This document shows, in pieces, positions 34,308-47,100 of a stretch of 64,000 nt of DNA. The notes under the pieces are model-generated. The model worked only from the letters and a program-made list of their open reading frames with translations, searched no databases and had not been told where the DNA came from. The translations under genes were made by a program, and so were the position numbers. How positions within the stretch are numbered: position 1 is the stretch's first letter; every line of letters starts with the position of its first letter. Origin of the DNA: Mauremys mutica (lineage: Eukaryota > Chordata > Testudines > Geoemydidae); assembly GCF_020497125.1 (NCBI RefSeq), contig NC_059084.1, positions 10,319,501 to 10,383,500 on the forward strand, given 5' to 3'.

Positions 34308-35159
34308 CTATATTTCTATAACTAGCCTGTCTTCATCATCACTGCTTGTGTCATCATATTCCACTCGGGTTTGTTTCCTTATCATCTCTAAACCTCTTTT
34401 TTTGTATGTTTTGGAAGGTGTTTCAGAGCTAGCTGTGGACTCTGTGGGACTGAAGGGAAATGAGGGCTCTTTAAAAGTATTCGTGCCAGTTTTATTAAGT
34501 CTTCCATGGCCATCTGATTGTAAGTAGGCTCCATTCTTGTCCATGCATCCATGAGGACTGTTATCAGAAGAGTTTATCCCCTGTATATTAGCTGTGCTAG
34601 GTAAGCTAGTACTTGTGATTGATGTCTCAGGAAGGGTGTTTACCTTTGATCCCAATAAAGCTGAACACACAGTTTTGGAACTAGGAGTAAGTTTCTCCTT
34701 CAGAGATGAGTATGAATTTCCTTCCATTGGATGTTCCTCCTTTCCTGAGGTCTGGACCAATGGGTATAATGCAGCAAAACTTTGACTTTCTGACTCTACA
34801 TTGAGTATATTTTTGTGGTCAGCTTTTGGCCATAAGAAAAAAGGAGCAGTAACCTCTGAACCCATACTCACATGCTGGCAGCATGTGCCTGTGCCTACAA
34901 AATCAAAAGGAAAAGACCAAAAAGAGGACTCCACAGGGTCAGAATGAGCATTTGGCGGTGGCTCTATTGGAAATGATTTCTGAAGTATGAGAGGTTGAGT
35001 CACTAAACAGCAGATGTCCAGGTCATTGTTGGTTTGTCGCATGGCTGCTTTAGCTGGTGATGAACATGAGTATGTTACCATAGGTAATCCTGGAGTTGCA
35101 TTAAGGTTCTGAATAAAGAGATTGCCTCTTGAGTGTTTCTCGACTGGTCTAGTAACATC
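34308..35159 (-). CDS. ZNF831: ZNF831 terminal coding exon 5
   Basis: The acceptor CTATCTGCTGCAG|GATG sets the start at 35159, phase 0, so the frame begins [17 protein letters not shown] upstream of the first Met (35081). 283 codons run to the TAG at 34310-34308. The C-terminus is a run of acidic residues followed by a hydrophobic end ([12 protein letters not shown]), a conserved tail in this family as I remember it. The middle is Ser/Thr/Pro-rich. The 3' UTR continues to lower coordinates; its end is not resolved. Minus-strand AATAAA hexamers lie at 32568-32563 and 32349-32344, both possible but unproven. Confidence 0.9.
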   Translation of the reverse strand, partial: DVTRPVEKHSRGNLFIQNLNATPGLPMVTYSCSSPAKAAMRQTNNDLDICCLVTQPLILQKSFPIEPPPNAHSDPVESSFWSFPFDFVGTGTCCQHVSMGSEVTAPFFLWPKADHKNILNVESESQSFAALYPLVQTSGKEEHPMEGNSYSSLKEKLTPSSKTVCSALLGSKVNTLPETSITSTSLPSTANIQGINSSDNSPHGCMDKNGAYLQSDGHGRLNKTGTNTFKEPSFPFSPTESTASSETPSKTYKKRGLEMIRKQTRVEYDDTSSDDEDRLVIEI

Positions 35160-38100
35160 CTGCAGCAGATAGGGGTTGGGGAGAGAGGATCAGGAAGGAA
35201 ATGAATTTCAACTTGCATTAAAAGTTTCAATCCAAAGCAATGTCATCCTTTGTAAAGAGAATGAAATAACAATTATGTTGACTATATCCACACGACTATA
35301 AGACTGTATATATCTGGTGTAACTCTGTTGAGATCAACTGAGTTATACAGGCATAAATGTGGTCCTTCATCTCTACAATTGTGATTATATTTGCTTTCCT
35401 TTTTGTCATAACTCCAAGATAAAGTAGTCTGGGAGCTGACCCTGTTTGTGAGCAGCTGGTCAATAAGAGCTAAGCCCCTAGTTGGTTCCTCCAGCACTTG
35501 CACCATGAAATTGTCCTCTACACTTTCCAAAAACCTCCTGGATTGTCTGTGCACCATTGTATTGCTCTCCTAGCAGATATCAGGGTGACTGAAGTCCCCC
35601 ATGAGAACCAGGGCCTGTGATCTAGTAACTTCTGTTAGTTGCTGGAAGAAAGCAACTGAGGAGCATTTGAAGAATTAGATTCCTAAATATGATAACTAAT
35701 TTTCATAAAAATGTAATTTTACAATAGTAATTTATACTAATATATTCAAAACTCATATAGTAGCTGCGACAATGAGAGAAATACCATTTAAAGTTACGCT
35801 ATTTTCACTGCAAAAACATTCTAAATTCAATGATTTTGAATGTTTTTGCAGCCACATTACCTTACCATCTTTGCAGCATTTGTGAAAACACAAAATCCGA
35901 GAACCAAATAAATGGACAAAATTAAATTGCAGAAGCTTTCAAATAACAATAGGGTGAAACTGAAGTTCTCTAAAATCAGTGTCATCTTCTGTGCATTTAA
36001 CAAATATTCATAGGTGAATTACAGGTAAAACACCTACTTTTCCATCCAGTTTGCCTTTTTGCGTGAAGCTGATTGAATGCCCAGCTCGTGAAAATATTCC
36101 TGAGTTATTTTTGTGATTCCTGTCTTCTTTCTTATGATTATTCCCTTTGGACGCTGGCTTGTCTGAGGTGGGGCAAGATAGCTCCTCTTGCTGGGAGAGA
36201 TAATTATCTGTTGGGGAAAAGAAGATGTAGAGAGATTTTTAAGGTTAAGATACAGTGCTCAATGAGGTTTCCATAAACCTTTTTTTTTCTTATCTGTGGA
36301 CAGACTTTGACTTCTTAAATTATTGTATCAAATTAATTCTGAACATGATTTATCCTAATGTACTTTAACCTCTGGATTCCTTGCAAACTGTGTTCTATAG
36401 CAGCTGTGTTGAGTGGTTGCTATCTGTAATCTGCTATTCAAGCTGGGTGAATACTTCTTCAACCCTTCTTTTCAATTAACATTCTTGTGTGCAAAATTTT
36501 GTATGTACATATCTTCATGGGAAGCAACTTAAAGGTGGCATTCTCATGAATACCACTGAAGCAAATTTGCAGTTTTGATTCCAATAAACGATCTTAAATA
36601 CTTTTTTCTTCAGAATTTGCTTACCCTTTCCTATCCTTCATGTATCTTTATACAAAATTTTAAATGATAGAGGCCTGGAGGGGCAATGAGGGAGAAGGGT
36701 AGAAGGAGATGTATTAATAAGAGAAAGGGAGTAGGAAAAGAAGTTAGGGAAGAAATGTTAATGAGATACAAAACTGCAAGTCAAGGGAATGGCCAGAAAG
36801 TATCTGAACTTCAAATTTCAGAATGGAAAAGGGACAGAACTAGAAGGACCTAGTACAGTTAAGTTGCTTTTCCACATTGCAGTGGCAAGTAGTATTTGCA
36901 GTGTTGTTGTACCCCTATTGGTCTCAGGCTATCAGACAGACAAGCTGGGTGATCTTTTATTGGACCAATTTCTGTTGGTGAAAGAGATAGGATTTCAAGC
37001 TTACACAGAGCTCTTCCTCAGGTAGTACTGGCAGAATCCACCATAAGAAATAGCTCAGCTCTTGTGTATTGCAACTATACCAGCTCATGTCTCTAAGGTT
37101 ACTGGCATTAAGTAGCTAACTAATTAGATAAATGGAGAGGATCAGGGAGAGGTTACACAAATAGTCAAAAAAGACAGCAAAAGATTCTTCTGTTGATTGG
37201 AATTATATGATGATTCGCCTTTTATTGCACTACACATCGCTGCTATGTGCTATTGCTGATCACAAAAGAGAGAACTCGGTAGAGCTGGCTGGAAGTTGGA
37301 ATTCCTTCCTGCAAGAAGTTTCCAATTTTTGAAAAAATGTTTTTTGTCCCAAGTCGTGATGAAAACTCAAATTGAACGTTTTTCACAGAAAGGGATTTCT
37401 AGAAAAACTCAATTTTGGGAAAAACAACAGTGGCTGGCAGCCTGCCTGGAAGGCTGTTGTAAACTTTGTTTTCAGAAAGGGAGCTTGACAAGAGCCTTCC
37501 AGGTGGGCTGCCAGAGAGGCAGAGAGCTGGGGTGCTCAGCCCTGGCCTGTGAGGGAGACCAGGAAGCTGAGCACAAGGCTCTCAGCCACTGGCAGCGTGG
37601 AAGGCTGAGAGCTGGGGAGGCAGAGTCACAGCGCTCAGCCTCTGGCAGATTACCTGCAAGGCTCTTGTCAATTTCATTTTATGCCTGCAGGGAGAAAATG
37701 AAATTGACAAGACCTTGGAAGAAGATAGTGGGGAGCCATCATTTTGGAGTTTTGAATCTGTGAAAAGGGCATTTTCAGTTACAGAAAACACTTGACCTGT
37801 TCTATAAATTGGTGAAATAGTCGTGTTGTTTTGGGTGGATTTACCCCAAGCTGTGGCCTCACAAGATCAAGCTAATGTTTGGTATCAGCCACTTAAAATC
37901 CACGTGGCTATTAATAATGTTACAATTAACAGCTACGCAACTCTTTTCATGGTCTTGTGATTAAAGCACAGAGTAGGGAGTTAGAAGTTCTGCATTGTAT
38001 TCCTGGCTCTGCCGCTGCACTGTTAGATCTTGGTAAAGTCACTTCACTTCTCTGCACCTCATCACCTTTTCCATCAATATAATGGTGATAATTGTACTTC

Positions 38101-41100
38101 ACTACCTCACATGAGTATTATAGGCCTAAATCTTAGTATTTGCAAAGCACTATGAGATCCCTGATGGAAGGAACTCTAGAAGGACAATGCATTATTATTA
38201 TTATTTATTTATTTACCATTTATTTTCAAAGCCCTGTAGAAACTAATTAATCTTAGTTTTAATGAAAGTTTCTGTTCTCTAATTTTCATATGTTCTGCTC
38301 TTTTGATGCTCGGGGATATGCCAACAGTCACATGCTTTTTGTATATTTCACATCTGTTGATCCGAACAGTTATTTAAAAGGAACAAAACAATGTTTTTAA
38401 ATGTTTTACTACAGATCACTCTGTTTACCTACCAACGTGATCATACATCAATCTCATAAACTTTCCTGATTTTAGCACCATGGTCAACACTAATTTCCTA
38501 TTACAAATGAGACATACACTTACTTATCACAAATAATGGCCCAGATTTTCAGCCCTGTGAGCTATACTTAGATATGGATTTTGTGCCTGTAGGCAGAGGC
38601 CTGAGCAAGATACCTCCCAGGCAGTAGACCCACAAGGCACAATTCCTCCATGCCTCTTGTGCTGGGACTATAATTTTGCTTGGTCTTAGGCAAAGGTGCA
38701 CATGGAAGATGTAGGCCTTTACCCCTTGCATGGCTGTGTAAGATGAGGGAACAGTCTAACCATGAGTAGAGAGATATTGGCTCATTTACAATAAGAGGCT
38801 CTCTCTATGTTTATGTTCAGTTTCCATGTGCAACTTTTCTTGTATCAAAACCTGGTCTCTGCTTCCATTCTTTCTGTGTTCATAAATAGTATTTGATTTG
38901 TGAGGAATCATGCCCAGAATCTGGAGTGCGTTCACCCATAAAATTCAGCACAGAATGCCAGCAAATTTCTGGAGCCATCTCTTTACTTTAGAAACATATG
39001 GCACTTAAACCATAATACAGAAGCTAATAAAACCTTTCAATCCATGTTTTTATTCATTTGAATAGGTACTACAAGGTTAAGTTATTCTGCAATAGAATTA
39101 TAGAATCTTTTAGCAGAAAAGCAGAAATGTTTAAAAATATTTTAATTGCAAAATATAACAGTGCAGCACAGCAAATAAGCTATAAATCTGCTGTGACAAC
39201 AATTAGACATGACTGAGTTTAATAACAGAATTAGTGATTTTTTCTACCATATTTGAGTTGTACAGTTTCTCTGTCTCCTATAGATCGATATATACAATTT
39301 TTATTTTATTTACAACTTGATAATTTAGAGTACTTTATTTACAGTTCACTGAGCCCAGATGTTGCAGGCAGCAGGGCTGGTGATTTAAGAGGTAGCACTC
39401 TTCTGAACCAATACTGAAGTTCTGAACCAGGATGCTGAGCTCCCAAAGGCCCCTTTTTCAGATCAAAAGTAAAATCAAGGTTCATGTTATCACTAAACAG
39501 GCTGATGTTCCACTCCAGAAGTGGCTTCATTCAGGTTCTTTCTGTACCTCACAGTGTATTAAGAAACTGAATTATTAATTTTTGTCAAGCACTTCAAATG
39601 AACACTGACATAGAAGAACAAAGTTATTGTTATGTTCATTTATTAATCATTTGAACTATCATACATTCCTTTATTTCAGGAATAACAGAATAAAACTGAC
39701 TGTTATAAATTATTGTAAAAATATAAACTTATTGTGAATTTGAGGATACCACTAACTCTTGTGCAGTCCACCCAATGAAGACTTGCAGACTACTTGGGCA
39801 CTTCCATGAAGGATAGCTATACCTAGTGACTCAGAGATCATATCTGTCTAGTTAGCTGTTCCAGTCATCAGGAGATGGGTGGCCATGCAAGGACACCCAC
39901 TGTCTACAACTGTACCTGTTCTATTGACACAGTATTTTTTTCCTAGGGCTGGCACCAGGCAGGTTTATTATCATATAACATATTTTCCCAGTATCTAACC
40001 CTGCCAGCTTCTCTTACAAAGGCACATGCAGATGGGGATTTTGAAAAGTTTGGCCCTGATTTGCTTTAATGGTCAGAAGAACATCATTGCAAAGGGAGGA
40101 AATACAATATTTGTAGCCATATATGAAACATTATATGTACCAGATAAATTGGTTTATATTAAAAATTAATCAAAGAATATTACACACTTGCAAACATGAA
40201 TAAGCGAGTTATCTTTACCTTGCAAATTTGATGCAGGAGGGTGGCATTTCTCGCATCGATTAAGGCTATCGTCTGTGTGGAGCAGCTGATGCTTTTTCAG
40301 AGAATCTAGTGTCCTGTTTGGAAGCCAGTGTTGCTTGCTCAGCCTGTTAGTTTTCAACTGAGTATATCCGTGCATGTGGTTCCCTTTGGCCCTGCATTGT
40401 AAAATATACCATTTTCAGTGAAAACACAAACAGGTATGTTGTAAGTAGTTGCTATTTAAAAGTAGCCCCAGTAGTGTAATATCACAACTTGAGTGGAATT
40501 CCACTTAGGCTGAAACTGATCTATAGAAGGTATGACTATAATGAAAAAAGGAAATGTTACTTTTATGTATGTCACAAAAAATCCTGTATTAGATAGCCTT
40601 AGTAACCATGGGCAAAACCTGAAGTTCTTAGTTTTACTGGAGTTGGTGGAAGCTTTGGCTAAGTAGGACTATGTAAAAATTGAGTACGGACTTCAAAATT
40701 TGGTCCATCAAGAGGAAAAGTTTGTGTACCCTGCAGGAAATCCACAGATTGTTGCAACCAGGCAAGATATCAAAACAAGATCATACCTCAAGGGCCAAAG
40801 TCACACAAGGACACCTGTACTTGTCTGCAAGTGGCCTCTGGCTCAATTTCTTATGTGCTACTGTTTGCTTATCACTACTAAAGAACATAAATATTTCAAG
40901 GATTTAGATCAAGGAGTTTGAGTTCTCTGGTTTTTGCTATAAAGTGACAAAAGCCTATTAGTTAAGTTTACACATCAGAAGATGTCTCCTTGGGGATGCT
41001 GATGAAGAAATACTTGTCTAGCTTCCAAAACATGACAGCATCTCACATCTGTGTGAGTTATAATGAGTGGGACTTTCAAATGTACCTTAGAAAGTCACTG

Positions 41101-44100
41101 AAAGTCAATAGGAGGTGTGGTCTTAAATCACTTAAGGTTTGTCTACACTGTAGTAAAACACCCAGGGCTGGCCCATCTCAACTGGCTCAGGCTGCCGGGC
41201 TATAAAATTGCACTGTAGATGTTTGGGCTCAGAAGAATCTCAGAGGCTGGGCTTGCGTGGGACTCAGGATCAAGAACAAAGTTTTGTAAGTGCCAAATTT
41301 TTAGCCAGCCCCTAGATTTACATGCACATTTCCGTGTGTAAAAACAAACAAACTTGCATTTGTGTGCCTGGTTTGGGCAGCTAGCTCCCTAAATGTGAGA
41401 TCCATGCATTCAAATGACTATCTGCCATGTAAAAGGAGGGCATTCAGTTATTTTTTGAAAAATAAGTGCACAGATTCAGAGGTCAGGGCAAAAAGTCTGG
41501 ACCTAAAGGAATGTGACTAGACTATTTAGATGGCACAGGTCAGCTCTTAGTTCTCTATTTTATTCTTCTCTCCTTGGCTGCAGCTTAAGCAAATATATGG
41601 TCCCATTTTTGCTTGTCTCTAAGGCATTTGGCTCATTGAGCTGCTTTCTCTATGCTCAGCCAGTTTTTTGCTTAACAAGTGAAATCTTTTTTTCAGAATC
41701 ACTGGGCCTCAGATGAGATAATTTGGCCCATGTATGACAGTCCCATATGGCTATCTGAAGGCAGATTTGGCTTAGACTACTGATTTAAGGCCCAGTCCTG
41801 GAGATCTGAGGCAGGCACAATTCCCATTGACTGAGTAGAGACTAAATTGAGGCCATGTTTTCTAAATTGTTTTTAACAGCTTATTTGAGAATTAAATACA
41901 TTCTGTATACATCAAAATAGCTAAAGAATTAAGTCGTGGGAAAGAGAAATGAGAGAGAGAAAACACACAAAACCCAGCAAATTCTTTCCAACCACCATGA
42001 TCTAGCTAGTCCACACTTTGTGGAACTATGGAGGCAGGAGAGACCCACAGCTGCACTCTTGGCATAAATTCATTACACCGTTGTTTTATCTATCAGAAAT
42101 ACAACATAACTTTTAGTTTCAATTCTGATCTAAATTCATTCTTTTTTCTTTTTCATTTATCAATATAGAGACCTACTTCTTGTCACTTAAGAGGGTTAGT
42201 GGGGTTTTTTAAAATCCTTTCCTTTTTCTTACCATGTTACGATTGTTCAAGAGGCATGAACTAGGAAAAAAAACATGTGAGACAATGTACAGTGCTACAG
42301 GAAAGCTTTGCTGCACTAATAATTCATTTCCTCTAAAACAGAAAAGTGTGTGATAAACAGGAACTGAAAACAGTCACATGAAAGTTTCTGAAAATGTGTA
42401 TGGGGGGGCAGGGGATTGCCAGGAAAAGAACTGACAAGTAGAAAGAGGGCAGTTAAGCCCTGAGGGTCTGATCTTGTAATTCTGTTAAAGTCAATAGAGA
42501 TTTTGTCTGTTTCAGGAGAGAAGAATTGAGCACTTTAAGTCCTGAGCTTTGTGTGGACGGACCCTTACTTATACATAGGGCCCACTAATTTTAATTCAGT
42601 GAGGTTTTCCACAGTTGCAGGTCTCTGCCTGCACAAAGCATATTACAGGACAGATACAGTCACATTAATGGCAGTAGTTTAGCTGATAGCAAAGCTTGGT
42701 CATCAAACATACACTGACACAAATCAGGATGGGGACATGCATTGACATTAGGTCCAGATTAGATGTGGCACTACTGGAGAAAAATTAAGTTGGCCGCCTT
42801 TGCCTCAGAGCCTTTGACTCACTCCTCTCAAATAAGCATCAGTTAACACTACTGGAAAATCCTCATGCCTCCAATTTATACCTTCTTATATCCTTCTGTT
42901 GGATGCTCCTCCATTTACTACCCTTTCATTACCCCTTCAATACATGTATAACACCAACAGACCCTGATTGTCAGCGGGTGGGATCGAACCTGGGACCTCC
43001 TCTGGAGCTTAGTGCATGAGCCTCTACTGCATGAGCTAAAAGCCACGTGGCTGTTAACTAACGCTGTAGGGCAAACTCATTAATCTCTCTCTCTAAGTGG
43101 TCTCCATGCCACTAGATGGGACAGAACACCACACCGAGGTGTGTGGGTTACACATGTTACATCCATTCAGATTCATTGATGCTGGCTTGTCATTTTACTG
43201 AGGTGTCACTATCATCACTTCTGATTATGTCCCACTGTCTTTATAGTGTTCACCACCCAATTTATCCCAGATAGTCTTATTCTGCATGGGCAAATTTAAA
43301 TTTAGTGCAAGCAGACACTGAAGTTTTTGGAAATTTGTCTCCCAGTCACCAACCCGGGCTTCCTTAGCACAGCAGCAAATCCTGTTCTAAATGCTGTGTA
43401 AAAAGATCTTTTCTTGATCCAGAAGAGAAATTCTCTTGTCCCTATTTACAGTAACCAGGAATGCTTGGACTTAATGCAGTTTGACCAAGATTATCAGATC
43501 ACATGGCTTTTGACCATGCAATTGCTTTATGGGTGACATCTGTCAGGAGCAAAAAAACTGGGATACCACAAAAACAGCAAGTAAGACCTAAATAATAATA
43601 CAGTTCTTCATAGTTCTGCATCGTACTTCATCTGCAATAGAGAACTAAAGATTCAATAGTTGGGTCCCTCTAGGAAAAAGAATGTTGATTCTTTTGTTCC
43701 TTCTTGAAATTATAAACTTCAAACGACTGTGAGCATTAATTGACAAGGTTTCCCTCTACCTTTGACACATTTGTGATGTGCCTAGAAAGCTTTGCACTTT
43801 CTTTATAAAATAACATAATTTTTAAAATGATCATGCATTTTCCCAGAGCATCATGCTGCTCTGTTTTGGTAAATCAGCATTTTGGAGGCACTGTTTTAGT
43901 TTCTGAATCTTACACCTATCTTAGTAAAATGCCACCTATATTGGATGAGGTTGAAAACAACATTCTTTACCATTTTTGGTTGATTTTCATTTTTTTCTGT
44001 TTATGGCTCCTCTTGGATTTATTTGTTGTGAATTTTTTCCTTCTGCAAAGTATTTCTTTCTTCTCTTGCTCTGAAATATTTTCTGAAGCTCCACTTCCTC

Positions 44101-47100
44101 CAGCCTTTGAACTGGACTGCTGAGAATAGTGAGAAAATTATACTTGTGCATTTCAAAGCACATGAACATTTCTGAATGAGTTACAGAAATTAACTGATTA
44201 GATTAATAGAACGTTATCAAATAGTGTAAATCCTAAATTTTACAGCATCATAATCATCTTTGGTAACAAATTCCTTCTGTATTTAAAAAAGTATTTATAG
44301 GCTGTGTGTTTAAATTCATCACTACCTGTATATTACCCATAAAATTAAAAATAAAACAAGTTTAATATTTTTCTGGGCCCATGCAAAAATAATGTACATA
44401 CTCTAGTATTGTCCTGCTGGGTGTGAGGTTGACTTCAACCTTACAAATTCTTCCAAGAGCTGCACATTTCTTGAACTGATTACACTTAAACTAAAAATAT
44501 CCTTCAAAAACGTTTTATAAAGTATGAACACAAGTGTCTCTGTTAAGATTTGAGTCCATCTTCATGAAAGATTTTCACTATTACTTCAAGTGTAAAGCAA
44601 AACAGATTCTGGTACAGGGTCTGTCCTTTTTACTTGTTTGTAAAGCACCTAGCACAATGGGTCCCTTAACCCTCAACTGCGGCTCCTAAGTTGTAATACA
44701 AATAATATTTTTAAATGAAAACAGAAAAAAAGCACATGCTGGAATATAGGAATCCAAAGACTATAAAATTCAAGTTACAATAAAGTTAAAGCATGCTTTT
44801 CTGGCTAAGCAAATTTTCTGGCCAAATTTCCATGCAATAGGACATGCTTATTTCCACAAAATATGCAAGTCCTGTGCACAAAGAGAGTGGCTATGTGCAG
44901 TTTTTATATGTACTTGTGTATTTTATATCTACAGTCATCTTTGTGAGCCCACGCATGCATATTTTGGGAGAACAATTTAGGCACTTTTTTGTTAAAGTAG
45001 ATTAATTCAAGGCCCTCAATAATCTGGGACAGAATAGGATTTATATGCACGCTGGAATAATATGTCCCCTAACCTTCACTCTCCTATTCTTTCTAATTAA
45101 AGAGCATGCTTGGGGAACTGTGCCCGTGTTCTGAAATAGGGAATACAATTCACGACATTACCTTCTGTGGCTGTTCTCCCTGTGAAAAGGATGAAACCAG
45201 TGTTTTTAAACTCCCAGTGGTGAGGCCATAGGGTACAGTCTTGCTAATATTTTTCACTTTGATAAAAGAAAAGTCACATTTTGACAATGTGCCTTCACTA
45301 CCAGAATTTTTCTTGCAGATGTGCAAAGAAGAGTAAGCAGAGTCAGCCTTCTCCTTTTGCTCAGCAGGTAGAGGAAGGCTTCTGGTTAAACAACACCAAG
45401 TTAATTGAGGCTCAGCATTTAGTGATGGGAAGGAACCCTTTGTGCTCGAGATCCTTGAGTTTCCCGAGAGACAAGTCAAACTGATTTGGGACAGTGCAGG
45501 GAGTTCCTTACGTTGAGTACTGAGAGTGTGGCAATAAAACGTGCCAAAGGAATGGCAAAAATAATTGGAATTGTCCATTGAATGAACAGAATACTGTAAA
45601 TCCCGCGATCCTGGTGAAATGTCCTTAAGGATGCCAGAAGAGCTACCGTCTGTGTCCCGTCCCATGCTTGTCTGTTCCATGTCCCCACTAGAGGTTGCCC
45701 CTTTGCCTGATGAAGATGTCATTATTAAAGAGTTATTTCCTGAGTGAAGGTGGTGTAAGACCTGATTCTCTCCTTTGATGTCTGCAGATATGAAAAAGCC
45801 ACCTGTATACATAGAAGTAAAGCATACTTTCTTCCCTGTGGTTTGTGCAGAGCAAACAGCTGTACTTATCCACTTCTCGTCTGCTTGCATTCGATCACTT
45901 AAGTTATCTTTATCCTCGATCTCTTTCCAGGTGTCTTTCATTATTTCCTTCTGCCTGCAGCTTTGGTTCTGAAAGCTGTCATGTATCTTGGTTGTAATAT
46001 TAGTTGTTGTTGAGTTGACTGGTGAACAAGATACCAGAGCCTTCCAGTTTGTATGGACACCCCATCTTAGCCCTACTGCTCTGGCCTGGTGTCTCAGTTC
46101 AAATTCTAATGGGGACAAAAATACAGCACTGGAATCAGCACTGACTGTCCTACTGTTGATAGTGCAGGAAGTTTTGGTTATCGGAACTGGTAGAGAAACA
46201 CCAGGCATGCTCTCCTGCCCTGGTTCCACTAAAAGTGACAGGTCTGTAGTACTCTCTTCTTGTGGTAATTTAAGGATGTACTTTGGAGAAAATGCATTTT
46301 TCTTTAGAGGTGGAGTTACCTGACCAAGCTCCAGATTTTGAGTAGTGGAAGATATTCCAGCATCATCACCACTATGAAGTGGCACTCTTGCTCCTGCTGT
46401 CACAGGACATATTTTGGCTCCTGTATCTGTCACCTTACTTAAGGCAAAAGAACTACAATTATCTTTCTTTAACTCAGGCACCAGAAATTCAGAAAGTGAA
46501 GCTTTTGAGATCTTTGTTGATTGTGGAAGAAGGTTAACAGTATTATCACTATAATATATGGGTTCTATGTGGAGTTTCATGGTTTTCTCATATTCCATGC
46601 CTTCAGCACTGCTGACTGATTCATTAATGTCTGTGCTTGAATTCTGCTCTCCTTCTTTAGCTGACTGTTTAACTAATGCTGGGGAGACGGCATGTACACT
46701 ATAACAGTCTATCAATTTCACTGTTTCACCTACTGTATTATTTTCGCTACTGGGGCTGGGACTGGATTTTAGAGCTGTATTATCTCCACTCTTCAGCTCA
46801 TCGACTTTCAGTTTTTTTCTCTCTGATGGTAGCTTTTGGAATTCCTGTGTAGATTCACCACTGCTGCAGTTGTGTGACCTTACAGCCATCTGTGCATGTT
46901 GAGAAGTTTCTTTACTACTGTGGTTTTCTCCATCACTTTTTAAAATATTTTCACTATCTAATACGAGGATATTGGATTCGCTCCCAGGACATGACTCTTC
47001 CAATTGACTATTATGCATTTGCAGACTATCAGCGTTCAGCATGTTAGAGTTTAATTGACTAGCTCTCTGCTTAAGTTGAAGCCTCATTCCATGACTGCTT

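Larger units (their letters stand above)
40392..43970. other. ZNF831 intron 2
   Basis: Intronic sequence with old repeats: a MITE half at 41140-41245 and a tRNA-SINE at 42955-43165. No other gene seen. Confidence 0.6.

Noticed and set aside
37296..37763. 155-codon plus-strand ORF
   Set aside because: Lies across a palindromic old repeat, with no recognisable protein pattern.
42980..43038. Possible tRNA gene on the minus strand
   Set aside because: The A and B boxes are present, but the acceptor stem is not and the flanks match a SINE body.
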